Positions 50,394 through 60,586 of a stretch of 64,000 nt of DNA are shown here, in pieces; the first letter of the stretch is position 1, and each line of letters starts with the position of its first letter. Position numbers and translations under genes: made by a program. Source of the stretch: Bacteroidales bacterium. Its GTDB lineage: Bacteria; Bacteroidota; Bacteroidia; Bacteroidales; UBA932. The DNA is taken from contig JAFZWC010000082.1 of NCBI GenBank assembly GCA_017617475.1, forward strand, positions 8,338 to 72,337, read 5' to 3'. The notes under the pieces are model-generated. The model saw only the letters and a list, made by a program, of their open reading frames with translations, made no database searches and was not told where the DNA came from.

Positions 50394-50903
50394 ATGAAAA
50401 AGCTTCTTCCTTTCCTTGTCCTGTGTTGTCTCCTCACTGTAAGTTGCGGCACCACCAGAAACACCCAGCGGAAACTGGAAAAGAAGGCCCTTGAACTGGC
50501 CAGTCTGAAGGGCGCCATCGTGGAGACCGTCACCATGGAAACGGGAGTCATCGCTCTTAAAGTTACCTTTGAAAACGGTCTTCTTTTCGATTTCAACAAA
50601 ACCGACCTCAGCGAAGACGCCAAGGCTTCCCTTAAAGATCTGGTAAAAGGCATTGAAGACATGCCCGATGCCAATATCCGCGTGTATGGTCACACGGATA
50701 ACATCGGCAGCGACGAGGCCAACCAGGCCGTTTCCTCCGAGCGAGCCAAAACAGTTGCCGCCTTCCTGGAGAAAGAAGGCATTTCCGGCGATCATATTGT
50801 AACGGAGGGCCTGTCCTCCAAGTACCCGGCGGCCGATAATTCCACCGAGGCCGGTCGTGCCAAAAACCGCCGCGTGGAAATCTACGTCATTCCCGCCCAG
50901 TAA
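50394..50903 (+). CDS. OmpA-family peptidoglycan-binding lipoprotein
   Basis: A 169-residue lipoprotein (lipobox LTVSC). The C-terminal 110 residues are an OmpA domain: LLFDFNKTDLSEDAK, VYGHTDNIGSDEANQAVSSERAKTV with the conserved Asp and Arg that bind diaminopimelate, and NRRVEIYV at the end. It links the outer membrane to peptidoglycan. ATG 50394 fits the lipobox; ATG 50385 adds three residues. Confidence 0.9.
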   Translation: MKKLLPFLVLCCLLTVSCGTTRNTQRKLEKKALELASLKGAIVETVTMETGVIALKVTFENGLLFDFNKTDLSEDAKASLKDLVKGIEDMPDANIRVYGHTDNIGSDEANQAVSSERAKTVAAFLEKEGISGDHIVTEGLSSKYPAADNSTEAGRAKNRRVEIYVIPAQ

Positions 50904-50908
50904 CCCGA

Positions 50909-50943
50909 TAACTAGTCGTTACGGGAGTAGTTGGGGGGGTCCT
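50909..50943 (+). repeat. Displaced copy of the guaB 3' end (35-bp direct repeat, left)
   Basis: TAACTAGTCGTTACGGGA plus 17 nt, identical to 51546-51580 except at three positions. The right copy is the true end of guaB; this one lies outside any gene. The spacing is 637 bp. Confidence 0.8.
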
Positions 50944-50953
50944 CTTCGTTTTG

Positions 50954-50961
50954 TATCTTTG
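50954..50961 (+). promoter_or_regulatory. -7 box (TATCTTTG) inside the guaB-tail-bounded segment
   Basis: Exact consensus, 19 nt before ATG 50981. Confidence 0.5.
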
Positions 50962-50980
50962 GGGCGGAACGAATTTCGCC

Positions 50981-51187
50981 ATGAAGAGAATCAGAATAGA
51001 TTTATACCGCTTTCGGCTTAAGAAAGGGCGGGGCGATGTGTTGCTACAGAAGGTGGAGGGGAAAGAAGAATACTGTGTTCCGCATCACTACGTACGGGCC
51101 AAAGAAGGGCGCAAAAGGCCTGCGGCTGCGTTAGAATCCAATCCGGGGTCTTGGTTCTTTCTTCTTCTCTTCAATACGGGCAGATAA
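50981..51187 (+). CDS. Small basic protein, doubtful
   Basis: A 68-residue frame (MKRIRIDLYRFRLKKG, then charged text). It has a consensus -7 box at the right distance, but no recognisable domain, and its 3' end runs over the ORF6N remnant on the other strand. It may be a truncated gene of the segment bounded by the guaB-tail repeats. Confidence 0.3.
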   Translation: MKRIRIDLYRFRLKKGRGDVLLQKVEGKEEYCVPHHYVRAKEGRKRPAAALESNPGSWFFLLLFNTGR

Positions 51188-51392
51188 TTCGGCTATAGCC
51201 AGATAGAGGTTGTCAATGTCTATTCGGACATCCTGTGAAAGGTCATTGACAGCCCCCAAGTCCTCTTCCTGCTGGAGCTGCAGCAGGTCTACTTTAGCTC
51301 GAAGCTCTTTTAGTTCGGCCGAAAGTGTTGAGGTAACAAGAAGGTGGCGCAGACGTGTTTCTATTTGATGCGGTCACAAATTGTGACCGCAT
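51131..51392 (-). pseudogene. Decayed ORF6N-type antirepressor gene
   Basis: Two frames on the minus strand together suggest a broken gene. From 51392 one frame reads RSQFVTASNRNTSAP, a segment typical of ORF6N-domain proteins, then stops. The other frame (51373 to TAA 51131) has no start codon and reads a helical region (ELKELRAKVDLLQLQQEED) ending RPRIGF, a tail type I recall from such proteins. Expected core text between the two is missing, so an internal deletion or frameshift is likely. Family call is moderate. Confidence 0.45.
51368..51392. other. Perfect 25-nt palindrome ATGCGGTCACAA-A-TTGTGACCGCAT
   Basis: 12-bp arms around one base, inside the ORF6N remnant. Its 17-bp core (51372-51388) has the form GGTYACA-N3-TGTRACC seen also in the Bro-N gene at 22874. 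Confidence 0.8.
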
Positions 51393-51545
51393 GTATTTGA
51401 CGTACGGGAGCCAACAATTTGCGTGGACGCATGTGCCTATCAGACAGCACCTTAACAACTTACCCCTGGGCGTTATGGCCTAGGGGTAAATGCTTATCTG
51501 TTTGTCGGTCAGCCGTTTGCGCCCACGAGGGGGAAAAGGGACCGT

Positions 51546-51548
<3 letters not shown>
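51393..51548. other. Non-coding stretch between the ORF6N remnant and guaB
   Basis: No supported coding frame. It holds a hairpin at 51460-51489 and the guaB-tail repeat from 51546. Confidence 0.6.
51460..51489 (-). terminator. Hairpin downstream of guaB, likely terminator
   Basis: TTACCCCTGGGC / GCCTAGGGGTAA type arms with one mismatch and a 6-nt loop; same arm type as the terminators at 23573 and 62068. The T run is weak. Confidence 0.55.
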
Positions 51549-53540
<1,992 letters not shown>

Positions 53541-53543
<3 letters not shown>

Positions 53544-53572
53544 CAGATTCTTCGCTTCGCTCAGAATGACAA
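53541..53572 (+). repeat. Palindromic repeat abutting a stop codon
   Basis: TAA-CAGATTCTTCGCTTCGC form; the first three bases are the stop codon of the gene ahead. Ends in GAATGACA. Confidence 0.85.
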
Positions 53573-53577
53573 GGGGG

Positions 53578-54150
53578 TTACCCTTCAGTTACATGGATTA
53601 ATGACTTCACCGGGGCTATGCCTTCCAGGCGGGCGCGGCCGGGCAAGTCGTCAATCTCTACCAGGAATACGAAGTCCTTCACTTTGACTTTGTACTCCTT
53701 TCCGTCAACCTCAACCGTCATGGAATTCAGCTTGTCGGCTATACCCCATGAGGTACCGCCGGTGGCCAGGATATCATCGAAGAAAGTTATCTCGATGGTG
53801 TCTCCGTTGGGTTTGGAGGCAGCGATATCCGAGCGGCGGAAATAGATATGGTCCGGGCCGTACTCCTTCATAATCTCCACCTGCATCAGGTCTCCCTCGG
53901 AGAAGGGCAGCTTGCCCTTTTTACGCAGCGTGATCACGTTCTCCACCTTCTGGGCATAGAGCATGGGCGTTGCGAACAGGAATCCGCGGGCCTCGGGGGC
54001 GGCGATGTTGGGCGTGTCGCACATGGCAATGAGGTCGTCCACCAGGTGACGGAAGAGTTCCTTGTCCTGGATGAGCGGGATAATGTCCACAAAGTTGACG
54101 CCCTTTTTGGGGAAGTTGGGATAATACTTGAGGTAAGGTCTGTAATCCAT
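53578..54150 (-). CDS. apt: Adenine phosphoribosyltransferase
   Basis: A 190-residue type I phosphoribosyltransferase: PNFPKKGVNFVDI near the N terminus (the Apt signature FPxxGxxFxDI), APEARGFLFATP, and the PRPP loop FFDDILATGGTS near residue 125. It salvages adenine to AMP. The insert between PRPP loop and end (VDGKEYKVKVKD) is longer than in E. coli Apt. It is 3 bp downstream of the hemerythrin-LuxR regulator gene. Confidence 0.85.
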   Translation of the reverse strand: MDYRPYLKYYPNFPKKGVNFVDIIPLIQDKELFRHLVDDLIAMCDTPNIAAPEARGFLFATPMLYAQKVENVITLRKKGKLPFSEGDLMQVEIMKEYGPDHIYFRRSDIAASKPNGDTIEITFFDDILATGGTSWGIADKLNSMTVEVDGKEYKVKVKDFVFLVEIDDLPGRARLEGIAPVKSLIHVTEG

Positions 54151-54153
54151 AGT

Positions 54154-55083
54154 CTATTCTACTGAATTCATGTCGATTAAGTTGTTCAGAAGCGCATACA
54201 CGGTGAGGCCGGCCACGGTTTTGATACCCGTCTTGCGGGTAATGTTCTTGCGGTGCGTGATAACCGTGTAGATGGAGATGTTGTACTCGTCGGCTATCTC
54301 CTTGTTCAGCTTTCCTTTGGCCACACTCACCAGAATCTCTTTCTCGCGGGCGCTCAGTTCCTCCCCTTCGGGGCGGGCGGCGGCCACCACCTCTTCCATG
54401 CGCACCACCATGGGCACCAGGATGTCGTCTTCTATGAGCGTGTGCTTGGCCAGGTCCGTTTCCAGACTGTAAAGGTAGAAAAGGGCAATCTGGGCGGCCT
54501 GCGAATCGCACTGCGGGGGCAGATACATCATGACCAGGTTCTTGAGGTCGGCCAGTTTTTCCTCAATGTTGGAATGGTTCTGTTCGTATTCGCCGATGGT
54601 GAACTGCGAGCTGCCGCGGGAGGCCAGCATCTCTTCCACATAGGGGAAGACAGTGTCTTCTTCGTAGGCGAAATGGGCCAGGAGCTCTTCGCGATAATCC
54701 AAAAAGAAGCGCCTGATTACGCGCTTCTGCATGTCCTCACAAGGGACCACCATCTGTTCCAGGGCTTCCTCCAGGCGGGGGAGCATGACCTGGGTGTAGT
54801 AGCTATGGGATTTGCGGAGATAGCCCAGGATGTCTTGCAAATCGGCGTTTTGGAGCGCTTCGCGGGTGGGCCGATAGCCGTCAATGACATACACCCGGCA
54901 GATGAGAAGGAAGGTCTCGGGGTCGATGCCGGCTTTTTCGCACACTTCGGCCACACTCTCCTCTCCGAAGCCCAGCGACAACCCCATGCGGTTGAAAACG
55001 CCCAAAAGAGAGAAGCCCGTGTCCAGGAGGTCCGCCATTCTCATGGCAGGGCTCATCCCTTTGTGCTCGTGTATGCTTCTCAT
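54154..55083 (-). CDS. Hemerythrin/RIC-like domain fused to LuxR-type DNA-binding domain
   Basis: A 309-residue protein. An N-terminal part resembles the ScdA_N segment of RIC/YtfE di-iron proteins (EESVAEVCEKAGIDPETFL). It is followed by a hemerythrin-like helical bundle with His and Glu residues in HSYYTQV, HFAYEEDTVFPYVEE, QNHSNIEEKL and AKHTLIEDDI. The C-terminal 65 residues are a LuxR-type helix-turn-helix (LSAREKEILVSVAKGKLNKEIAD, YTVITHRKNI). It probably senses oxygen, nitric oxide or redox state through iron and controls transcription; this is inference. ATG 55083 lies only 6 nt from its -7 box (55090). It precedes apt by 3 bp. Confidence 0.85.
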   Translation of the reverse strand: MRSIHEHKGMSPAMRMADLLDTGFSLLGVFNRMGLSLGFGEESVAEVCEKAGIDPETFLLICRVYVIDGYRPTREALQNADLQDILGYLRKSHSYYTQVMLPRLEEALEQMVVPCEDMQKRVIRRFFLDYREELLAHFAYEEDTVFPYVEEMLASRGSSQFTIGEYEQNHSNIEEKLADLKNLVMMYLPPQCDSQAAQIALFYLYSLETDLAKHTLIEDDILVPMVVRMEEVVAAARPEGEELSAREKEILVSVAKGKLNKEIADEYNISIYTVITHRKNITRKTGIKTVAGLTVYALLNNLIDMNSVE

Positions 55084-55089
55084 ATCCTG

Positions 55090-55118
55090 CAAAGGTACTA
55101 AAAAATTGCGTATCTTTG
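55090..55118. promoter_or_regulatory. Divergent -7 boxes for the hemerythrin-LuxR gene and nhaC-type gene
   Basis: TACCTTTG on the minus strand (55090-55097) and TATCTTTG on the plus strand (55111-55118), 13 nt apart. Close back-to-back promoters suggest shared control. Confidence 0.65.
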
Positions 55119-55141
55119 TACTTCCCTAACGAACTTTGTTC

Positions 55142-56467
55142 ATGGCCATTCACACAGAAAAAACCGGACCGGGGAAGTCGAGTTCCCGCAAAATGAACGG
55201 CTGGCTGGCGCTGAGCCCGCTTTTCGTGTTCCTGGCGGTATATCTGGCAGGCTCCCTGGTGGCACACGACTTTTACAAAGTGCCGGTGGCCGCCGCCTTT
55301 ATTGTGGCATCGGCCTATTCCCTTATTATTACCAAGGGCGTCCAAACCACCGACGAGAAGATTTCCATCTTTTCCGAGGGGGCGGGCAACAAGAATGTGC
55401 TCATGATGATCTGGATCTTTGTGCTGGCGGGGGCTTTCGCTTCCACGGCCAAGGATATAGGCGCCATTGACGCCACGGTGAACGCCACCCTGCACATTTT
55501 GCCCGGTAACCTCATCTACGCCGGTCTGTTCCTGGCCGCCTGCTTCGTGTCCATGGCCATCGGCACGTCTGTGGGCACCATTGTGGCGCTGGTTCCCATT
55601 GCCAGCGGTATTGCGGCCGAGGCGGGCATGGGCGTTCCCTTCGTTACCGCCATCATTGTAGGCGGCGCTTTCTTCGGAGACAATCTGTCCTTTATTTCGG
55701 ACACCACCGTGGCCGCCACCAGCAGCCAGGGATGTTCCATGCGGGACAAGTTCAACGTCAATATCTGGATTGCGGCGCCAGCGGCCCTGCTGGTCACCGT
55801 CCTGTATGTGTTTCTGGGGCTTTCCATCGAGGCCTCCCCCGCTGCCGGACCCGTACAATGGATAGGTCTGATTCCCTATCTGCTGGTAATAGGCCTGGCC
55901 CTGGCGGGCGTGAACGTGGTCACCGTGCTAGCCATAGGCATCGGGGTAAACGGCATCATAGGCTGGTGCACCGGGGCTTACGGATTCGTGGGCTGGATGT
56001 CCTCCATCGGCAGCGGTATCAGCGGCATGGGCGAACTCATCATCGTGTCCCTGCTGGCCGGAGGCATGCTGGAGATTATCCGTTACAACGGCGGCCTGCA
56101 GTTCATTATTGACGGCCTTACCCGGCGCATTGCCGGCCGGCGCGTGGCCGGATTCTCCATTGCGGCACTGGTGTCGCTGGTGAATTTCTGCACGGCCAAC
56201 AACACCATTGCCATCATCACCGTGGGCCCTCTGGCCAAGGATATCACCACCCGCTTCGGGCTGGATCCGCGCAAGACGGCCTCCATCCTGGACACTTTCT
56301 CCTGCCTGGTGCAGGGCATCATTCCCTACGGCGCGCAGATGCTCATGGCCAGCGGCCTGGCGGGCGTATCGGCCCTGGCCATCATTGGCAACCTGTATTA
56401 TCCTTTCGTGCTGGGCACTGTGGCCCTGCTGTCCATTTTGCTGCGGTTCCCGCGTAAGTACTCTTGA
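55142..56467 (+). CDS. Na+/H+ antiporter, NhaC family
   Basis: A 441-residue polytopic protein with about eleven membrane segments. NhaC-type pattern: FASTAKDIGAIDATVN, FVSMAIGTSVGTIVALVPIA, and GGAFFGDNLSFISDTTVAA, whose Asp residues are family-conserved. It exchanges Na+ for H+, though some relatives carry amino or organic acids. Start ATG 55142 is chosen over a TTG at 55136. The end overlaps queH (TTGA). Confidence 0.88.
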   Translation: MAIHTEKTGPGKSSSRKMNGWLALSPLFVFLAVYLAGSLVAHDFYKVPVAAAFIVASAYSLIITKGVQTTDEKISIFSEGAGNKNVLMMIWIFVLAGAFASTAKDIGAIDATVNATLHILPGNLIYAGLFLAACFVSMAIGTSVGTIVALVPIASGIAAEAGMGVPFVTAIIVGGAFFGDNLSFISDTTVAATSSQGCSMRDKFNVNIWIAAPAALLVTVLYVFLGLSIEASPAAGPVQWIGLIPYLLVIGLALAGVNVVTVLAIGIGVNGIIGWCTGAYGFVGWMSSIGSGISGMGELIIVSLLAGGMLEIIRYNGGLQFIIDGLTRRIAGRRVAGFSIAALVSLVNFCTANNTIAIITVGPLAKDITTRFGLDPRKTASILDTFSCLVQGIIPYGAQMLMASGLAGVSALAIIGNLYYPFVLGTVALLSILLRFPRKYS

Positions 56468-57054
56468 CACCGCTCCATCATATTGAGGTTCCGGGCGGCG
56501 CCACCAAGGTGCTGCTTCATGCCTGCTGTGCGCCTTGCTCCAGCGCCATTGTGGAGTGCCTCATGGACAACGGCATCCGGCCCGTCATCTTCTATTCCAA
56601 TTCCAACATTTTCCCCTCTGAGGAGTACGGTCACCGCCTCAACGAGTGCCTGCGCTACGCCAAAAAGTGGGGGCTGGAGATAGTGGAAGACGAATATGAC
56701 CACAACGCCTGGGAAAGCTGCGCCGCGGGTTTGGAAAACGAGCCGGAGCGCGGGGGCCGATGCCTCCAGTGCTTCAAGTTCCGCCTGCTGCGGGCTGCGG
56801 AGTATGCCCGGGCGCACGGCTTCGAGGTACTCACCACCACGCTGGCCAGCTCCCGCTGGAAAAGTTTGGATCAAGTGAACGAAGCGGGTCGATGGGCCTG
56901 CGCCCAAGTTACCGGCGTCTCCTGGTGGGACCAGAACTGGCGCAAAGGCGGCCTCCAGGAACGCCGGAACCAGATAATTAAGGAAGAAGATTTCTACAAC
57001 CAGCTGTACTGCGGGTGCGAGTACTCACAGAAGCGGCCAGAACAGCAGCCCTAA
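56464..57054 (+). CDS. queH: Epoxyqueuosine reductase QueH
   Basis: A 196-residue DUF208/QueH protein. The Cys motif HACCAPC (Cys21, Cys22, Cys25) and CLQC near residue 100 supply the iron-sulfur ligands; NIFPSEEYGHR and LASSRWKS are family-typical. It makes queuosine from epoxyqueuosine in tRNA. It starts at a TTG inside the upstream stop (TTGA) and ends in convergence with feoAB, with which it overlaps by 30 bp. Confidence 0.9.
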   Translation: MTPLHHIEVPGGATKVLLHACCAPCSSAIVECLMDNGIRPVIFYSNSNIFPSEEYGHRLNECLRYAKKWGLEIVEDEYDHNAWESCAAGLENEPERGGRCLQCFKFRLLRAAEYARAHGFEVLTTTLASSRWKSLDQVNEAGRWACAQVTGVSWWDQNWRKGGLQERRNQIIKEEDFYNQLYCGCEYSQKRPEQQP

Positions 57055-59424
57055 GCGGTATGCCACAAAGGCACATACCCAGGCTACCAGAATGGTATAT
57101 GTACACAGGAGAATGGCCCAGCGCCATTTTCCTGTTTCGTTTTTGATGGCCACGAAGGTGGCAATGCACGGGAAGTACAGTAGCACAAACACCATGAAAG
57201 CCAATGCGGCGGCTGTGGGTACAGAGGCCTTGAGGGCGCTCTGAAGGGCCGTGTCGTCGGACTCGTCCTGGGCTTCGTAGGCTTCTCCGTCCTGCGCGTA
57301 GGTTACACCCAGGGAACTGATAACCAGCTCCTTGGCCCCAACGCCGGCCAGCAGGCCCACGTCCATCTTCCAGTTGAAACCCATGGGAGCCATGGCGGGC
57401 TCAATAGCCTTGCCTATGTAACCTATATAGGAATGCTCCTGCTGATAGGCCTTGGTGGCGCCTTCGTGGCGGGGGAAATACCCCAGCGCCCAGATGGCCA
57501 CGGAGAAGATAAGGATGGTCGTCGCCATCTTTTCCAGGTACTGCCGGCCCTTTTCCCAGGTATGCCGGCCGATGGCCTTGGCGGTGGGAACGCGGTAGGG
57601 AGGCAGCTCCATCACGAAAGGAAGGTCATCGTCCTTGATGAACCGGCCAATGACTAGGGCCGAAAGGATGGCCAGCACAACCCCCAGCAGATAGATTCCC
57701 AGCAGCGCCGTTGCGGGGCTGGCGGGGAAGAACGCCCCGGCAAAGAGCACGAAGATGGGCAGACGCCCCGCGCAGGACATGAAGGGAATGATGGCGATGG
57801 TGACCAGGCGGCTCTTGCGGCTCTCGATGGCGCGGGTGGCCATGATGGCCGGCACATTGCAGCCGAAGCCCATGACCATGGGGATAAAACTCTTGCCGTG
57901 CAGACCGATCCGGTGCATCAGTTTGTCCACGATGAAGGCGGCGCGGGCCATGTACCCACTGTCTTCCATGATGGAGATGAAGAAATACAGGATAAGGATG
58001 TTGGGCAGGAACACCAGCACGCTGCCCACGCCGGCAATGACGCCGTCCACCACCAGGTCCTTGAGCCAGCCGTCGGCCATGAGGCTTCCCACCTTGTCAC
58101 CTAACCAGGCCACCCCGGCATCGATCCAGTCCATGGGGTACTGGCCGATGGTGAAGGTGGCCCAGAAGATGAACCACAACAACAATATAAAGATAGGAAA
58201 TGCCAGCCACTGGCTGGTAACTATAGCGTCAATCTTGTCCGTGAGGGTGCGGCGGGGCCTTTCGGCCTGGTATTTTTCATAGGTCTCGGCCAGGGCGCCC
58301 TGGATAAAGGCGTATTTGGCATCGACCATAGCGCTCTCGGCCGATGTTCCCAGCAGCCCCTGGATGCGTTCCTGTTCCTCGGCACGGGCGTCGGCAATGT
58401 CCTGGATGTTGGGCATGGAAGCCAGCAGCTTTTCCACGTCACTGTCCCCTTCCATATATTTAATGGTAAGGTAGCGGGTAGAGTAGTGCGCCTTGAGCTG
58501 CTCGTTGTAGGCAATATAGGGCTGGATGTGCCGGATGCTTTTTTCCAGCTCGGCCCCGTGGTTGATGTGCAGATGACGGGCCAGCTTGGGGTCCGCATGC
58601 TCGTACACTTTGATAACCGTGTCGAAGAGTTCGGGGATGCCCTGCCCGTTGCGGCTCACCGTGGGGCACACCGGCATACCCAGGAGATAGCCCAGCTGCT
58701 TCACGTCCAGCTTGTCGCCCTTGTGCTGAAGCTCGTCGTACATGTTCAGGGCCATCACCACCCGCAGGTTCATGTCAATGAGCTGGGTGGTAAGGTACAG
58801 GTTGCGCTCAATATTGGAAGCGTCCACCACGTTCACCACCACGTCCGGCATGGCTTCCAGCAGGTTCTTCCTTACATAGAGTTCTTCGGGGGAGTAGGCC
58901 GACAGGGAATAGGTGCCCGGCAGGTCCACCAGGGTGATGTCGTAGTCCTTGTATTTAAAGTGGCCCTCTTTGGCATCCACCGTGACGCCGGAGTAATTCC
59001 CCACATGCTCGTGGCTGCCGGAGGCAATGTTGAAGAGTGAGGTTTTTCCGCAGTTGGGATTGCCCACCAGGGCTACGCGGATGTTGTGGTGGCGCTCTTC
59101 GGCCACGTGGGCCAGGGCGCGGTCCAGCCTTTCCTGTTCTTCCAGGTCTCCGGGCAGCGCCTGGAGGTGTTCGTCGGTTTTCAGGGCCTCGCGGGCTTCT
59201 TCTTCCGTCACCACCTCAATCTGCCGCGCCTCTTCCCGGCGCAGGGAGACTTTGTAGCCGATGATCTCGTACTCGATGGGGTCCTTGAGCGGGGCGTTCA
59301 GCACCACCCGGACCTCTTTTCCGTTGATGAAGCCCATCTCGATGAGCCGTTTGCGGAAACTTCCGTGTCCGTTCACACGGACGATCACGGCTTTCTCGCC
59401 TGTATTCAGATCTGAAAGAATCAT
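57025..59424 (-). CDS. feoB: Ferrous iron transporter, FeoA-FeoB fusion
   Basis: A 799-residue protein. Residues 1-75 form a FeoA SH3-like domain (ILSDLNTGEKAVIV, LIEMGFINGKEV). The G domain starts near 116 with G1 GNPNCGKTSLF (121-131), then G2 YSGVTVD, G3 DLPGTYSL and G4 NMYD. From about residue 390 eight or so membrane segments with two Gate motifs follow (FIPMVMGFGCNVPAIMATR). It imports Fe2+. The FeoA-FeoB fusion is common in Bacteroidota. The true start is ATG 59424, because the -7 box at 59447 lies upstream; the frame stays open further but only by chance. Confidence 0.95.
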   Translation of the reverse strand: MILSDLNTGEKAVIVRVNGHGSFRKRLIEMGFINGKEVRVVLNAPLKDPIEYEIIGYKVSLRREEARQIEVVTEEEAREALKTDEHLQALPGDLEEQERLDRALAHVAEERHHNIRVALVGNPNCGKTSLFNIASGSHEHVGNYSGVTVDAKEGHFKYKDYDITLVDLPGTYSLSAYSPEELYVRKNLLEAMPDVVVNVVDASNIERNLYLTTQLIDMNLRVVMALNMYDELQHKGDKLDVKQLGYLLGMPVCPTVSRNGQGIPELFDTVIKVYEHADPKLARHLHINHGAELEKSIRHIQPYIAYNEQLKAHYSTRYLTIKYMEGDSDVEKLLASMPNIQDIADARAEEQERIQGLLGTSAESAMVDAKYAFIQGALAETYEKYQAERPRRTLTDKIDAIVTSQWLAFPIFILLLWFIFWATFTIGQYPMDWIDAGVAWLGDKVGSLMADGWLKDLVVDGVIAGVGSVLVFLPNILILYFFISIMEDSGYMARAAFIVDKLMHRIGLHGKSFIPMVMGFGCNVPAIMATRAIESRKSRLVTIAIIPFMSCAGRLPIFVLFAGAFFPASPATALLGIYLLGVVLAILSALVIGRFIKDDDLPFVMELPPYRVPTAKAIGRHTWEKGRQYLEKMATTILIFSVAIWALGYFPRHEGATKAYQQEHSYIGYIGKAIEPAMAPMGFNWKMDVGLLAGVGAKELVISSLGVTYAQDGEAYEAQDESDDTALQSALKASVPTAAALAFMVFVLLYFPCIATFVAIKNETGKWRWAILLCTYTILVAWVCAFVAYRLGLLFWPLL

Positions 59425-59446
59425 GTCTTTTTTCTTGCGCCGGGCG

Positions 59447-59454
59447 CAAAGGTA
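59447..59454 (-). promoter_or_regulatory. -7 box (TACCTTTG) for feoAB
   Basis: TACCTTTG on the minus strand, 22 nt from ATG 59424. No Fur box is evident, but a palindrome lies at 59476. Confidence 0.65.
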
Positions 59455-59475
59455 CGGCGTTTTGGTGCGCCCGTC

Positions 59476-59495
59476 AATCCCCATTTGTGGGGATT
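59476..59495. promoter_or_regulatory. Palindrome AATCCCCA-TTTG-TGGGGATT in the divergent feoAB/acyltransferase region
   Basis: 8-bp perfect arms around TTTG. The TTTG lies 21 bp before the plus-strand -7 box (59509), which is the normal -33/-7 spacing, so a repressor bound here would block that promoter. It may also affect feoAB. Confidence 0.6.
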
Positions 59496-59508
59496 CGTGA
59501 AAATTGCG

Positions 59509-59516
59509 TACCTTTG
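59509..59516 (+). promoter_or_regulatory. -7 box (TACCTTTG) for the acyltransferase
   Basis: Ends 4 nt before ATG 59521; -33 TTTG at 59484-59487. Confidence 0.65.
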
Positions 59517-59520
59517 GATT

Positions 59521-60537
59521 ATGAAACGCGTACAAGCTATTGACGTCCTCCGGGGTATGACCCTGGCCTTCATGGTGCTGGTGAACCTGCCCGGTTCCTG
59601 GGGCGTCGTTTTTCCCCCGCTGGCCCACTCGGCCTGGAACGGAATGACCCCCACGGACTTCATCTTCCCCAACTTTGTCTTCGTGATGGGGGTATCTATG
59701 TTCTTCTCCCTGCGGAAACAGAACTTCACGCTGAACGGGAAGGCTCTGAAGCGCTTCCTGTTGCTGCTGGGCATCGGCCTTCTGGTCAACACCATCAGCC
59801 ACTTCATCCATGGTTCGGAGGCCATCCGGTTCTCGGGGGTGCTGCAGCGTTTTGCGCTGTGCTTCGGGGCATCGGCCCTTATTGTGTGCAAGGTGGACCA
59901 TAAATACCTGCCCTGGGTGATTGTAGGTATTCTGGTGGCGTATTCGGCCCTGTTGCTGCTGGGGAACGGCTATGAGTACGGACCGGGCAATGTCCTGTCC
60001 CGCGTGGACCGGGCGGTGCTGGGCAAGCACATGTACAGCGACAACGGGATTGATCCCGAGGGCCTTCTGTCCACCCTGCCTTCCATTGCCCATACGCTCA
60101 TCGGCTTCCTGGTGGGCAAGATTCTGGCTTCTGAGGATTTCCGCAAGCTGGATACCCTGGGAACGGCGCTGCTGGTGGCGGGCCTGCTGCTGGACTATCT
60201 GCTTCCCCTCAACAAGAAGGTATGGTCGCCGTCCTTCGTCCTGGTAGCCTGCGGGGTGGGCACGCTTCTGCTGAGCCTGCTCCATTACATTATTGACGAA
60301 CGCGGCTGGTGGAAGCGAACGGGCTTTTTCAAGGTGTTCGGCACCAACGCCATCTACTGCTATCTGGTGAGCGATGTCCTTTACTGGCTCTTTTACCCCA
60401 CCGGGTTCAATGGCTGGATCATGGGGCTGGTGGGTGTTACCCGCTGGACCTCCCTGCTGTTTGCCATGTTCTCCATGCTGGTAGTGTATCTGGCGGCCCT
60501 TCCTCTGTACAAACGGAAGATTTTCCTTAAGTTGTAA
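59521..60537 (+). CDS. HGSNAT/DUF5009-like membrane acyltransferase
   Basis: A 338-residue protein with about ten membrane segments. The start KRVQAIDVLRGMTLAFMVLVN and the loop WNGMTPTDFIFPNFVFVMGVSM are signatures of the heparan-alpha-glucosaminide N-acetyltransferase-like family (YeiB/DUF5009), which moves acetyl groups to sugars across a membrane. Substrate unknown, possibly cell-surface glycan. ATG 59521 fits the -7 box. Divergent from feoAB. Confidence 0.85.
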   Translation: MKRVQAIDVLRGMTLAFMVLVNLPGSWGVVFPPLAHSAWNGMTPTDFIFPNFVFVMGVSMFFSLRKQNFTLNGKALKRFLLLLGIGLLVNTISHFIHGSEAIRFSGVLQRFALCFGASALIVCKVDHKYLPWVIVGILVAYSALLLLGNGYEYGPGNVLSRVDRAVLGKHMYSDNGIDPEGLLSTLPSIAHTLIGFLVGKILASEDFRKLDTLGTALLVAGLLLDYLLPLNKKVWSPSFVLVACGVGTLLLSLLHYIIDERGWWKRTGFFKVFGTNAIYCYLVSDVLYWLFYPTGFNGWIMGLVGVTRWTSLLFAMFSMLVVYLAALPLYKRKIFLKL

Positions 60538-60545
60538 AAAAAGTG

Positions 60546-60553
60546 TATCTTTG
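60546..60553 (+). promoter_or_regulatory. -7 box (TATCTTTG)
   Basis: Exact consensus, 33 nt before ATG 60587. Confidence 0.6.
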
Positions 60554-60586
60554 TTGTGATATTGTAAGGTATTAATTCACATCCAT

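Noticed and set aside
50981..51187. Confident gene call for the small basic frame
   Set aside because: Kept only as a doubtful feature; no homology cue and it overlaps a decayed gene.
57025..60285. feoAB frame extended to 1086 codons
   Set aside because: The extra 287 codons overlap the acyltransferase gene; the -7 box at 59447 and the FeoA start at 59424 fix the true start.
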